DNA of 64,000 nt from Prochilodus magdalenae (GCA_024036415.1 JAMWET010005462.1:133501-197500), one strand, 5' to 3'; positions 23,841 to 37,282 are shown, counted from the stretch's first letter. Numbers and translations: made by a program. Notes: generated by a model from the sequence alone, not told the origin.

Positions 23841-24765
23841 ATAACCCCAATTCCAAAAAGGTTGTGCATATGTGCAAATTGTAAATAAGTACAAATAAAA
23901 AAGGAATGCAAAGATTCGCAAATATCATAAACCCATATATACCCAACAGAAAACATGTCAGATGCTTTTGATGAGACATTTTACCATTTCACGAAAATGA
24001 TTAACTCATTTAGAACTTGATGGCAGCAAACAAATTTTGGACAGGGCCATGTCTACTTTTGTACCTTTATCAACAGGCTGTAAACATCTGGAAAATGAGG
24101 AGATGAATTGTTGGAGTTTTGAGGAAGAATGACATCCCATTCTTGTCTGACGTAGGATTCTAGCTGCTTAATAGTCCTGGGTCTTCTTTGCCAGATTTTT
24201 CATGTCATGATGCGCCAAATGTTTTCTATTGGTAAAAGATCTCGACTGCAGACAGGCCATTTTAACACCCAGACTCTTATTCTGTGAAGCTCTGCGGTAT
24301 ACATGTGATTTAGCATTGTCTTGCTGAAATATGCAAGGTCCTTCCTGAGAGAGATGTTGTCAGGAAGGGAGCATATGTTGTTTTACAACCTCTATATACT
24401 GTTCAGCATTGATAGTGCCTGTCCAGATGTGTGAGCTGGCCACGCCATAGGCAGTAATGCCGCTCCAAACCAGCAGAGATGAAGGCTTTTGAACTGTGCA
24501 CGGATAACTAGCTGGACACAGCATCCGTGGTTTCCAAAAAGAATTTCAAATTTTATTCATCTGTCCACAGAACAGCTTTCCATTTTGCCTCAGTGCATTT
24601 AAAATGAGCTTTGGCCCTGAGAAGATGAGGCGTTTCTGGGCTGTTGACATATGGCTTCTGCTTTTCATGTCAAAATTTCAAATTGTAATTATGGATTGCA
24701 TTTTTTTAATTTACATATATTTACCTTTTGCACAGTGTCACAACATTTTCGGAATTGGAGTTGTA
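23841..24765. mobile_element. DNA transposon relic with matching terminal inverted repeats
   Basis: The left end ATAACCCCAATTCCAAAAAG and the right end, reversed TACAACTCCAATTCCGAAAA, form inverted repeats of about 24 bp. The 925-bp body resembles a very common fish DNA transposon whose internal sequence I recall, including CTTGCTGAAATATGCAAGG. One minus-strand frame reads GCHSSSKLQQFISSFSRCLQ, which looks like the end of a transposase. The superfamily is uncertain. Confidence 0.75.
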
Positions 24766-24840
24766 GATACAAGCCAAATCAGGTTTTTCGATAAAATAAA
24801 ATAAGGTCCTAATATAGAACCTTGAGGGACCCCTTCATTA

Positions 24841-24895
24841 CTCCCAATTAAGTAATTAAGTAATTACTCCATTAATTACGTAATTAAATTGGGAG
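24841..24895. repeat. Imperfect AT-rich palindrome
   Basis: CTCCCAATTAAGTAATTA on the left pairs with TAATTACGTAATTA...AATTGGGAG on the right around a short centre. It may be a small hairpin or a MITE remnant. Confidence 0.6.
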
Positions 24896-25525
24896 TTGTT
24901 TGTCATATTTCAGAGAGGGATGTTAATTGGACTTTTAGAGGCTACATGAAACATTGTTGACAATCAGCGCGTACATTCTGCATTCTGTGTATTTTCCACT
25001 CTGAATATTTTCTGTTCTTGGAAAAGGAGGCCACAAATTTTTATTCGCTGCCTTTTAATCTGCAATCAGGGTTCCGTCTGCAATGACTGGTCCTTGATGT
25101 GGCATTCACAGCTGCGCAGCATTTGGAATTTTTTCTCTCCTCGTCAGCACATCCCAAAGTGAGCAATGTGTTGTGCCCAGGCCACAGGCATGTGTGCGTT
25201 TGCCTGGGCCGTTGGCATGTGTGGTGGGCTTGTCAAGTGGGCTTATGTCTCCTGTCATTCTCCCCAACCTCTCATGGAGTGATGAGCTAATGTCACATGT
25301 CGTAATGGAGGACAGAGAGGTGACGGGGCCTAGGTGAATGGTGGTAGTGCATTTTTGATCACATTAACATTTCAATGGGGTCCTGTTTCACTGTGCCTGG
25401 CTCTGATCCATCCATACTATAGGATGTGTTGTCACTGCTTTAATAATTGATGAAGAAATGGTTTCATTTCACTTGAGTGAAATGAGTTTGCACAACAAAG
25501 ACTGCTGAGGATGGGAATGCAGGTC

Positions 25526-25549
25526 TGTGTGTGTGTGTGTGTGTGTGGG
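25526..25549. repeat. (GT)n microsatellite
   Basis: About 12 GT units. Confidence 0.9.
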
Positions 25550-26585
25550 AGTGCTTGGAAAATGACTGTTATAAATCTGACGTTTGACAACAGTTTTTTT
25601 TTCTCTAAAAACGCTTCAGCAGAGCCTGATAAGTTCCCATTACCATAAATTACCAACTAACAGCCACAAGATTACACTTGCCTCTGTAGCCAGCCAATGC
25701 AATTACTTGGACGCTAGATCACCCTTTTACCTTGAAGGTTAATGGGAGTGGGATGGTTGTGCTAATTACACAGCCTGAGACATGATCACCAATTAATAAT
25801 TACCAATTAATGCCAGTTAATACAAGGGCAGATGATCTGCTTCAATATTTCTTTAGCAGTGAAGGAACATAGAAAGAGTTTCATGCTAAAATCCCATTTG
25901 TAAAAAAAAGTATATATAACATTTTTATATCTGACATACAATGACAGAATGACAACTCATGTACACTATATGTCCAAATGTAGATGGACTTGACCATCAC
26001 ACCTATATAAGCTCAAGCTAAAGATGGTTCTGTGCAGGTCACTGGGTTTACTTCTTACCAAACCATGTCTTTATGGACCTTACAGCACAGTCCTCTCTGC
26101 ACAGTGCTCTCTGCACCAGGCCTAAGCTTTTCTACATCTGCTACCATAAAGATGAAGGCAAATAATTGTTATTGCACTAAATGTCTTTGTATGGTAAACC
26201 ATCGCTATATGAAATACATGGGGTCCTGGGCGGTCTGGAACCCTTCAGTTAACCTCTTGGACACCGTTATGGTAAAATTGAAAAAAAAAGATCACTGTGT
26301 AGCTGCTTCACTTACAATCAGTGATCTTCTGTCTTTGGTATTTTTAACTAACTTAAGATACAGCACTGGTCTGCTTGTAGTGACTTGGCTCACCCAGTTA
26401 GTACTTCATAGTCTTATGCAATGGTGCCCATCATGTTGCCCAGCATATCTATAAATCTGAACACACAAACTAAAGACAAAAGAGGCGACGTGTAAGATCT
26501 GAACATGTGACGCACTTTACTAGAAAAAAGCCAATTACCAAAATTACCAAAAGATGAACTCTTGAACCAAACATTTTAATGTCAT

Positions 26586-26634
26586 ATGGTTACATTCTTA
26601 CTGTAAATACAGTTTACAGTTAGAATGTAACCAT
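26586..26634. repeat. 49-nt hairpin with 22-nt arms
   Basis: The arms 26586-26607 and 26613-26634 are complementary except at one position, with a 5-nt loop. No larger repeat was seen around it. The loop is short for a microRNA precursor, so it is more likely a cruciform or MITE footprint. Confidence 0.75.
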
Positions 26635-26773
26635 CATTAACAGAACCAAATTTTTGTTCTCTGGACAAATTTAGAATAAATAATGCTAATGTGAGCTATG
26701 AAATGTGGTCATTGTAGGTGGCGTGGAGAAATACAAATAGGTGTTTAACTCCATTTTTTACTGTACACTAATC

Positions 26774-27040
26774 CTCAAGTTTGCAGATGCCACTACAGTC
26801 TTTCTTTTTTGAGGTGGTGATGAGTATGCTTACAGACAGGTGCATGAACAACTGGTCCTCTGAAGCAGTCACAACAACTTGGAACTGAACACTCTCAAAG
26901 CAGTGGAGATGACAGTGGACTTCAGGAGAAGCCCCAAACCCCTGCCAGGCATCACCATTATTGACAAGACTGTAATGACTGTGGAATCCTTCAAAAACAA
27001 CAATCACTGGAAACCTGAAGTGAGGCACCAACATCAACTC
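26774..27040 (+). pseudogene. LINE reverse transcriptase relic
   Basis: In shifting frames the plus strand reads LKFADATTV, then GGDEYAYRQ, then NLELNTLKAVEMTVDFRR. This matches the order in fish non-LTR reverse transcriptases: the FADDTTV catalytic block followed by NLELNxxKTxEMxVDFRR. The second catalytic Asp of the FADD motif is now Ala. An in-frame stop and the missing flanks show that it is dead. Confidence 0.75.
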
Positions 27041-27126
27041 TTATCACAAAAAGCCTAGCAGAATACGTACTTCTAATACGTAATCCAAAGATGTTCAACA
27101 AGCCTTGAAGTAAAAGGATGTTTATG

Positions 27127-29125
27127 TTATTATATATGTGGTAGATCTCACATATGGATATCTATGTTAATGTACAGTAAATATGTGTGAAAAAACTCAG
27201 GTATGGATGTCTATGTTAATGTATATGTGTGGTAGATCTCAGGTATGGATGTCTATGTTAATGTATATGTGTGGTAGATCTCAGGTATGGATGTCTATGT
27301 TAAAGTATATGTGTGGTGGATCTCAGGTATGGATGTCTATGTTAATGTATATGTGTGGTGGATCTCAGGTATGGATGTCTATGTTAATGTATATGTGTGG
27401 TGGATCTCAGGTATGGATGTCTGTGTTAATGTATATGTGTGTGATGATCTCAGGTATGGATGTCTATGTTAATGTATATGTGTGGTGGATCTCAGGTATG
27501 GATGTCTATGTTAATGTATATGTGTGGTAGATCTCAGGTATGGATGTCTATGTTAATGTATATGTGTGGTGGATCTCAGGTATGGATGTCTATGTTAAAG
27601 TATATGTGTGGTAGATCTCAGGTATGGATGTCTATGTTAATGTATATGTGTGGTGGGTCTCAGGTATGGATGTCTATGTTAATGTATATGTGTGGTGGAT
27701 CTCAGGTATGGATGTCTATGTTAATGTATAAGTGTGGTGGATCTCAGGTATGGATGTCTATGTTAATGTATAAGTGTGGTGGATCTCAGGTATGGATGTC
27801 TATGTTAAAGTAAATGTGTGGTGGATTTCAGGTATGGATGTATATGTTAATGTATATGTGTGGTGGGTCTCAGGTATGGATGTCTATGTTAATGTATATG
27901 TGTGGTGGGTCTCAGGTATGGATGTCTATGTTAATGTATATGTGTGTGATGATCTCAGGTATGGATGCCTATGTTAATGTATATGTGCGGTGGATCTCAG
28001 GTATGGATGTGTATGTTAATGTATATGTGTGGTAGATCTCAGGTATGGATGTCTATGTTCATGTATATGTGTGGTGGATCTCAGGTATGGATGTCTTTGT
28101 TAATGTATATGTGTGGTGGATCTCAGGTATGGATGTATATGTTAATGTATATGTGTGGTGGATCTCAGGTATGGATGTGTATGTTAATGTATATGTGTGG
28201 TAGATCTCAGGTATGGATGTCTATGTTCATGTATATGTGTGGTGGATCTCAGGTATGGATGTCTATGTTAATGTATAAGTGTGGTGGATCTCAGGTATGG
28301 ATGTCTATGTTAATGTATATGTGTGTGATGATCTCTTGTATGGATGTCTATGTTAATGTATATGTGTGGTGGATCTCAGGTATGGATGTCTATGTTAATG
28401 TATATGTGTGGTGGATCTCAGGTATGGATGTCTATGTTAATGTATATGTGTGGTGGATCTCAGGTATGGATGTCTATGTTAATGTATATGTGTGGTGGAT
28501 CTCAGGTATGGATGTCTATGTTAATGTATATGTGTGGTAGATCTCAGGTATGGATGTATATGTTAATGAATATGTGTGTGGTAGATCTCTTGTATGGATG
28601 TCTATGTTAATGTATATGTGTGGTGGGTCTCAGGTGTGGATGTCTATGTTAATGTATATGTGTGGTGGATCTCAGGTATGGATGTTTATGTTAATGTATA
28701 TGTGTGGTGGATCTCAGGTATGGATGTCTATGTTAATGTATAAGTGTGGTGGATCTCAGGTATGGATGTCTATGTTAATGTATATGTGTGGTGGATCTCA
28801 GGTATGGATGTCTATGTTAATGTATATGTGTGGTGGATCTCAGGTATGGATGTTTATGTTAATGTATATGTGTGGTGGATCTCAGGTATGGATGTCTATG
28901 TTAATGTATAAGTGTGGTGGATCTCAGGTATGGATGTCTATGTTAATGTATATGTGTGGTGGATCTCAGGTATGGATGTATATGTTAATGTATATGTGTG
29001 GTGGATCTCAGGTATGGATGTATATGTTAATGTATATGTGTGGTGGATTTCAGGTATGGATGTATATGTTAATGAATATGTGTGTGGTAGATCTCTTGTA
29101 TGGATGTCTATGTTAATGTATATGT
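27127..29125. repeat. 2-kb minisatellite with 42-bp units
   Basis: About 47 tandem copies of a 42-bp unit containing GGTATGGATGTCTATGTTAA and ATGTGTGGTGGATCTCA. Some units are 43 or 44 bp (GTGTGTGATGATCTC and GTGTGTGGTAGATCTC variants) and shift the frame. Because 42 is a multiple of 3, several frames stay open and give 14-residue repeats such as MSMLMYMCGGSQVW. These are not genes. Variant units recur 168 bp apart, showing four-unit higher-order blocks. The right edge abuts a family B transposon. Confidence 0.97.
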
Positions 29126-29127
29126 AG

Positions 29128-29565
29128 GTTGAGTCATTGGTCTCATAGAGTTCCTGCAGATTTCGCTGTAGTGGTGGAGGTGGAGTGACACCAGGCCTTC
29201 TGGATGTGTCATGGATGACAACGAACCATTCATCTTGATGCTGACCACGGTGCCTCCACACACGGATTCACTGGGCATCTCCATGAACACAAAAGTGGGA
29301 CTCATCACTAAAGATGGCCTGCGACCATTTTGAGTTACTCCATGACAGTCTGACAGTTGTCATAATAGTCTGCATGCATGTAGTCCTGCATCGTGCATGA
29401 CTCATGATGACATATGGAGGGTATCACTACTCACTGAATTGTCACAACTGTGGATGTTGGGTCAGTCAGGTACAGCGATAAAGCCTGTCCTTTCAAACCT
29501 ACCTGCCAAATTTCAGGAGGGATTCCTTCTGGGTGCAGTTCTTTGTGGTACTATTTTTTGACCAT
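29128..29565 (-). mobile_element. Tc1/mariner family B, copy 3, with transposase traces
   Basis: The right end keeps GATTCCTTCTGGGTGCAGTT, the family B terminal block. On the minus strand in shifting frames it reads QKAWCHSTSTTTAKSAGTL, which matches QKAWCHSTSTPTIKILQDT of copy 5, giving transposase-like traces. The left end is lost against the minisatellite. Confidence 0.75.
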
Positions 29566-30047
29566 GAATGTATTAACTGCTGTGCTATTTAAGGTAACAC
29601 AGCAAATCATCAGCAAACACCTGGCAGACAAGATGCTGAATGCCAGCACCAATATAAATGCTACACCCTTTAAGGTGGAATGGGAAAATACAAACAAGAA
29701 GCTGGTATATAAAAAGCTGAATGCCAGTGCCAGAATATAAATGCTGGTATATAACTAGCTGATTTTAGCCTTGTCATTTTAGAAGGATAAGGAGTTTTAT
29801 GGTAAATGTACTACAGGAGGACATTTTGACCAGGATTCTTCATTCTGCATCTTCCAGCCAGCTCTGTAACACCGAATCCAAACTGCTGCTGCAGTGTAAA
29901 AATATGAAAGGCACTCTCTACAGCCAGTGTGTGGTTTATGCATTCTGTGCTACTGTAGCAACATGGCAGAGCAGACAACACACTCCACATAACACAGCGA
30001 TTTGTAGTAACAGGTAATTAAACATAAAAGAAAATATTTTCATCAGT

Positions 30048-30147
<100 letters not shown>

Positions 30148-30249
30148 TTTTTTATTTTTTTTTTTTTTTGATAGATCCCACCAAATCTTATACACTGCTC
30201 CTTTTACACATGAAGAATGTTGGATATTTTATTTATTTATTTATTCATT

Positions 30250-31799
30250 TTGGTCTTACTGCATTTTCTTGTGCTAGCTGACAGGTTTTATAGGTTATTA
30301 ATGTAATAAAGTCAAGTCCACAGCATCTGAAAAAATATTACTCAAAATCCAAATACGATGGCTTATTACTCCTAGACAATTCAGTGACCCAGATGACTGA
30401 AACCCTTCACGAATGCTTTGACTCTTTCTCTGCTCTGAATCAGACTCTGAATTCACAGGGGGAGCCAGTGTGAACTCCTCTCCGATTACGTGGGTTGAAT
30501 TACAAGTGTGTGTTCAAAAATAGATTATTCTATTTCTCTCTGTGGAAAAAACGGCTTTGCTAAAAATAGCAGGCATGGGCACGCACATGAAATGGGGAAG
30601 GGGAGGGGTGTTTCAGGGGTGGGATTCCCTGAAGGGCGTGAGGACTCGTGAGCATAGACTAATGCATTCCGTCTTTGGTGCAGACCCACTAACAATAGTA
30701 CAGTCTCGCATATTATGGATGACACAGTTCCTGCTTGTTATTTATTTGTGTGTTCGGTGTTTAGTGGACTGAAATCACCAGCCTCAAGGAAGAGTAAATT
30801 ACAAAAAAAATGTATTTCAATGCAAATTATAAACGTTATGTAGTCAAATATAATATCATATACTGCACATTACTGGAACAAACCCTACACAGTCCATACG
30901 GTAGATCATTTTGTAATTTGAAAAATGCATTAGCGGTCAAGTGCATGCATTGGCCGCTCAGGTAATAAATGTAGCGCTGCGGTTGTTCATGGTAGCTATA
31001 TAAAAATTCTAGTAAACTGTAAGATTAACTTGCAATTTTTGCCCTCTTTATTTACAGATGAATTTTTAAGTATTGTAAAACAATGTAAACAACAAAGTAC
31101 GTTTTTTATGTCTTTGACAGAAAAGGGTAAAACTCATATTAACATGGGCAAGTCAGCGGTAGTACTGCTGTTCTCCTAGAGAGGGTACTAAAGCCTATAG
31201 CAAGTATGGAGCTACGGAACATGCGTCGGACTCCTGTCTTGGTGGGACACATCTCTGCAGAGTTCGTCTGTCATCTTTACTGAATACAACAAGTTTCAAC
31301 TCATCAGCTAATTAGTAAGGTATGCACTAGCTGAACTCAGAGTTCCAGAAAAGTCAAAAAAGCTATTCTCTATGGTCTGCAGTGCTGTGACCCAGAAGAA
31401 ACCCAGAACAAGGCCCTGCTGTAAAATACACCAGCACGGCATTGTGTGACATTGGTAATGAATATTATTATAAAATGTCCTATTTCTTATCTGCAGTATT
31501 GTGCAACAACTTTAGGCAGTCCAGGCTGTCCAGATGTCTAAGACCACATTTTTATCAGCTAAACCTTTAACAATTACAGAAGAGGGCAGAAACTTAATTT
31601 AATTTGATAATGTAAGTCAATGGAACCAGACTTTTTCAAGTGATTTAGGCCATTTCTGTTGGTCTTTAAAAATATAAAATAATAAAAAACATATGACTAT
31701 AAAAATGAAGACAAAATATAATCACGAGAAGGATGCCCCCGTGTTGCAGTACATGCAGCATGCAGCTCACAGCGAAAGGAAATTGGTACAAAGGTGAGG
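30250..31799. other. Spacer with one half of a repeat pair
   Basis: Mostly unrecognised DNA. The segment 31612-31670 (GGAACCAGACTTTTTCAAGTG) matches 32236-32298. No exon could be supported. Confidence 0.45.
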
Positions 31800-32015
31800 T
31801 GTTTTATCATTACAGCTCTGTACAAGTACACAGTGAAATGAAATTACGTTTTTTCCAGAACAAGGGTGCCACATGGAACAAAACGAGAACATAAAACAAT
31901 ACAGAACAGGACAGACTGCAGAAAGTGCAAAGTGCAAGACAATAAATACAATAAATAAGACTCGGTTCTGGGCAGAGGTATAAGTGTAAGGACACTTAAC
32001 TGACCAGATCAATAT
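31800..32015. repeat. Dispersed fish repeat, copy 1
   Basis: GTACAAGTACACAGTGAAAT followed by a block with GGTGCCACATGGAACAA and GGACAGACTGCAGAAAGTGC. Copy 2 lies at 61437-61690. It looks like the 3' end of a retroelement. It is flanked on both sides by the 31612/32236 repeat pair. Confidence 0.65.
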
Positions 32016-32298
32016 CCCTGAGTTGATATATGAACTGAGTTGATGCTCTGCTCTGATTAAAAAGTGTTCCCTTAATTTTTTTGAGCTATATATATATATA
32101 TGTGTGTGTGTGTGTAAAAGAAATACATATATGATATTCAACATATATGATATATATGTAAAAAATGACAATAATATACAGTATTTACGCTGTTGGAATT
32201 CATGCAGAAATTTCCAAAATAGCAACTTTACAGGAGAAGTCAGTGGAACCAGGCTTTTTCAAGTGTAATTGGGCCATTTCTTTTGGTCTCATCATCAA

Positions 32299-34203
32299 GA
32301 CATTTTTGCCCAATGTAAACAGCTACTGCTGTGTGTCAGTGATGCATATAATATTGACAAAAACATTTTCAGCCAAATTTGTGAGCATGACCACATTAAG
32401 GCTGGGCTTGTTCAATGAGAACTTTGGAAATGGGTCAATCTGGCCTGCAACAAAACAGAAGGGTTATCCCTTTAGGTGACGAAGCCAAACTCCACAGGTC
32501 AGTAGAGCACGACGTGGCCTTTCCAACAAGCTCTTCAGGGAACTCACAAATTTGTATTGACTTATGTGCACCCTAAACGGCCTGGCCAAGGCACATTTGC
32601 TTTGAGCCAGAGAAATTTAGAGCGCTATAACAGGCCGGATATTTGTGAGCCAAATCCACAATTACATCCCACAGATCAGACAGTTCCTCATATTAAGCAA
32701 ACATAATGCACCTCATATTTGCTTATATTAACAGCATCTAAATAGATTGGAATGAGTATGATACGCATAAAATTGATCACAAACCAATTACCAAACCAAG
32801 ACGGTAGAACAGAAAGTACATGGACAAAACCCATAGTTGTTGATGTAATAGATTTTAATAATGCATAAATAATATACAGATTTAAATAGAGTCAGCTCAG
32901 TGCACCCCTTTATTCAGAATCACATGTATTCATTACAGCAACTTCTGAGTCGCATTTATTCATATGCAATGCACATCAGCTATGCAATTTGCTGTCGCTG
33001 GCTGATAAACCCAACAAAGCACAGTGTCACAAAGCTTTAATGTCACACTTCACCTCATGTACCACTTAACCTGAGTTCACCCTAGTGGTCTTATATAATA
33101 CGATGGCTGACATTTGCATCAAGAGAACATTTTCACTGGGTCCATTAACAAGGATGTCTAATGAGGATATCATTAAAAACACAGAACAGATTATTTAAGC
33201 GTGTTTTATATGAACACTAGATGCTTTTTAGATGCTAAGTCTCTCTTTAATTAACGTCACAATAAATATCTAGAACTTGATTCTATACCTAACCTAATCT
33301 AACCTTCACTACAAAACCTACACCTACTCCAATAATCATAATTAGATAATCACCAGAAAGTTAATGATGTGAGTGAATTGGGACCACCCTGACAGTTGAA
33401 GCACTTTAGTGTTTAGTCCTTACTAGATGTCTCTTAACTTCACATATAGACCTTTTCATTACCTGGCTGTCTCAGTTGTTTCACTATTAGCTTCCTTTTT
33501 CCAACAGAGCACTACCAGCCAAGACATAATGGATTCAGTTCCACTGTGAGAGTTTGGTAAACATGACTGCGTGCTCTTGCGTAACATCTTTACCTGAAAA
33601 TGAGCTTTTTGAGGAGCTCCCAGCAGTGTGGATAATATCCAAATGTTCTTCCACCAGCCTGCATCTGTACAGGCCCAGGAGAGCGCATTTCAATTCTATA
33701 CACTGCATGCTAGCATCAGCAGATTCTGAAATAGGATTTCACATAGCACATAGAAAAAAACCTGATTGAATCAAGCTACACAGTTCCATTCAAATAAAGC
33801 AGAGTCAGCATATACAATTTTTGCTAGCTCAGTAAGCATTCTGGCGCTTTTATACCGTTTACCATAAAACAAACACATTCCCGGCTAATCCCACCTACTA
33901 CCCTGACCACTGACTTACAGGTTGATATAGGTAATACTGGCTAATAACAACCAAGCTAGCATTAGGGTAACAAAAATGATAGACATTTTATCTTTTCTTC
34001 AACACAAAAGGACACCATGTAAAAGAGTTTTGCTCTTTCATAAAGAGACAAGAGGTAAAGAACTTATACTTCATGTTATAGATACTACTTTTAATTCCAT
34101 GCTCATGCCTTTACAGGCTTACAGAAGACTATAGCCTATAAAGGAACACTGGGAAGCAATACAATGCCTTAAACAAACCCATGAAGACAAGTTTCACACT
34201 CAC
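32299..34203. other. Spacer, nothing recognised
   Basis: AT-rich unique-looking sequence. The frame at 33554-33769 has no domain or splice support. Confidence 0.45.
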
Positions 34204-34270
34204 CGTGGTCTGCGGCCAGCCGCCCTTGTATGCTCTCCCGCAGGCGGTCAGCATCATCCTCCTCTAACAT
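34204..34270 (-). CDS. Exon-like start of an unidentified gene (22 codons, then splice donor)
   Basis: On the minus strand an ATG in good context (GAAACCATG, A at -3, in-frame stop just upstream) opens a 22-codon frame beginning MLEEDDADRLRE and ending at a strong donor, CACG|GTGAGT. The peptide is rich in Asp, Glu and Arg and looks helical. The block contains five CpGs in CpG-poor surroundings, which often marks coding sequence. The intron phase would be 1. I do not recognise the protein and could not find the next exon. It could be a chance arrangement or a fragment of an inactive copy. Confidence 0.35.
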
Positions 34271-35965
34271 GGTTTCTTATGTAATCGACTTGTTTCCTTG
34301 AGTGAAATCATTACTTTTGAATGAGGACAGGGGCACTTGAAAGACTAGGGCTGCCCGAGACACGACGTCTGCCTCTCTCTTTCACTCTCTCTCACTCACT
34401 TCTCTCTCCCCCCATTTCCTGTTAACATTACTTTACTGCCCAGAAAGCCCAGGGCACCTGGCCAATACTCATCCCATTGATTCTGCTGCGTGGGTTACTT
34501 TGTGATGCTCTGCACTCATAACCATACTGTTAGTGTATGGGTTCAAGCTCAGGGGCCTTTCAGAAATGACCATCTATGAAGAGGAGTGTTTTGTACTTAT
34601 TAGCTTGTGACCTGGGGATACTGTATATTGTTTTTTCGACTGTTCATTAGGATGCAGATCAAGGAATATTATATTATAGCATTTATTCTTACTGTAGATC
34701 TGTATTCTGAAAAAGTTAATTGAAGGATTTTGTAAATTTGCATGTACATCACTTTAATGTGACTTATTTTACTATTTCAAGCAAGGTCATATGAGGCATG
34801 ATAATTGCATGCCTTAATTGGACTCATGTCAGGCAGATGTGCATTCCACACTATGTGTCAAAACACTCAAGAATGCTCCTCGAACGAGTTCTGAACAAAT
34901 CCCATCATTGTGGAGGTACATGAAGTCCATGCATCAGCTGCAAATTGTCACTAAGCAGTAAAATGTAGGCAAGGCAAGGTCACTGACACGTTTGTCCAGA
35001 CTAGTGAACCCAACCCTTGCCATGAAAAAGCAATGGAACCACTACCAGCCTGCACAGTGCTTTGTTGACAACTTGGGTCCCTGGCTTCATGGGGTCTGCA
35101 CCATACACAGTGTGGACCAAGGAATGTTAAATGCCTGAAAAACTAAAAAAGAAATGGAATGTCTCATCCATCTGGCCCCCACTATCATGCCTTGCTAAAA
35201 CTACAACTCACATTGCCTTGCCATGAACAAGCTAACCCAGTGTTCATTCTCACTCACAAAATAAAACCCTGACAACTTACACAGGTTGTTTGGGCATTCC
35301 CAAGCCATTCCCTATGGTAACACCACTTCATAATCAGTTTACATACTGCTATCCCATGATGGGTCAGTGAATATCAGCACTATGTGATAGGCATATAGAC
35401 TAGCATTAGGCTAGTAAAGCAGTTAATTCAACTTAACAAATGCCAAACAACAAGACAGAAAACAAATTGCCTTCTGAGAGGTGCCTTTGAATGTATTTTT
35501 CTTCTCTTTATAATTTGGCCATCACCAAGTGTTGTGGATTTCAGTTGTCTTGTCAAGAATTTGAGGATTAAAGACTTGGGTCATATCAAGCTCAACTGTA
35601 GCTGTTAGCATCAACTTCAAGATGATTTCTATTATACTAGCATAATATAATTTCTAATATACTAGTCTTATTAACTGACAATCTTAATTCGGGCACGAGT
35701 TTGGCAGCATACAGAAGGCAATTTGCTCCAGAATTATAACTTAGCAGACTACGAGTACTGGATTAAAACCACAGATCTTGTTGGCAATCGCCCAAATTAC
35801 AGCATTCAAATAATGATATACATACAGAACAAAAACTTGTATCTCCCATTACTTTCTGTTTAAATTTCATGCTGTTGGAAGCATGTGTATTACAATAACT
35901 TTCACTTTCAAACATTATTTAATTTTCTTCTAAAGGAAGGAGCCCAGTAGAAACCATAAGAAGAA

Positions 35966-35993
35966 ATAGAAGTAGAAGAAGAAGAAGAAGAAG
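35966..35993. repeat. (GAA)n microsatellite
   Basis: Short imperfect run of about nine GAA units with early AGT interruptions. Confidence 0.85.
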
Positions 35994-37182
35994 GGGACAG
36001 TGTTAATATTCAAATGCATTTTATTGCGTACATCTTCTATGTACGTTTACAGTTCATACATATATACATTTTAGATGTACAATATACTCTCTATCAATAA
36101 CATTTCTTAATTTACTGTATTTCACACATTGTACATATTAAGTCACACATGTAATTCATCACCCAGTCATGTTAAGAGCACAAGACAGAAGACACCTGTA
36201 CAAAACGCCCAGTTAGTAAGGTCTCTGTTGTATTTTGCACAATACAAGTGATGGCTAATGATTCAGTACAGAAGCAGGACAAAACACAATGCATACTAAA
36301 TCAATGACAAAGGACTGCACAGTGTTTACATGGTACAAATGTGCAAGGCTCTCTTGTAGGCCAACACTTGCATTTACATACGCACACACACATACATACA
36401 GGATGACAGCACACAGGACTGAAGACGGGTGGATATTGTGTGTATCGTCTTGGGGAATTTCATTTCCATTTTTTAGAAACGCACCTGTGTTTTGGTCATG
36501 CTCAGTCTACTGCCAGCACATTTGTAAATTTACTTCACAGAAGAATGATGCAATTGGCTAGATACAGTTCTACTTACATTAGGCTATTGCTTACATCCTA
36601 CTGGTTTGTGGCTGTCTGAGTCTACATATGGAAAAACTGGAGTAGGGAGTAGTTTAATGAACTCTGCCCGGGTGAAGCCTTGACTACACACTGACCGCGC
36701 ATGGTATACATGATTTCCACACATAGCAAGATGGCATAGCAACATACAAGGGCAAACTTTGCTGTGTCTTTCTTTGGAAAACCAACCGCAAGCAATGACT
36801 GGACATATAGAGCTCATTTTGGTCCTTCACACTGACTTTATGCTAAGGCATTTGGACTACGAGGGCCAGTTATAAACATCCAGAGGAAGTATGGGCTATA
36901 TTGCCTTATACATTTTATAACATGGAGTCATTCCAGAATACAATCCTGGAAGACTTACATTCAGTACATTCAATCTTACTATTACTTCCACCAGTTCATC
37001 AAGCTTGAACATTGATGTTGCTATATAAGGTATCAAAGCTGCTAAACTCTAACTAGTCATCTCAAGAACCTCACCATCAAAACTAGTTCTATCTATGCTT
37101 TTAGAAAGTAGCTATTTGCATTCCATAATGAGATCTTGAACAATGTGACATGACATATATAAGGCACCGTTTATGTACTGTG

Positions 37183-37282
<100 letters not shown>

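Noticed and set aside
27183..29116. Long open frames of 14-residue repeats (MSMLMYMCGGSQVW type)
   Set aside because: They follow from a 42-bp tandem unit whose length is a multiple of three. Several frames are open at once, 43- and 44-bp units break them, and there is no promoter, splice or domain evidence.
27127..29125. CRISPR-like array
   Set aside because: Units are directly adjacent with no unique spacers, and the genome is a vertebrate's.
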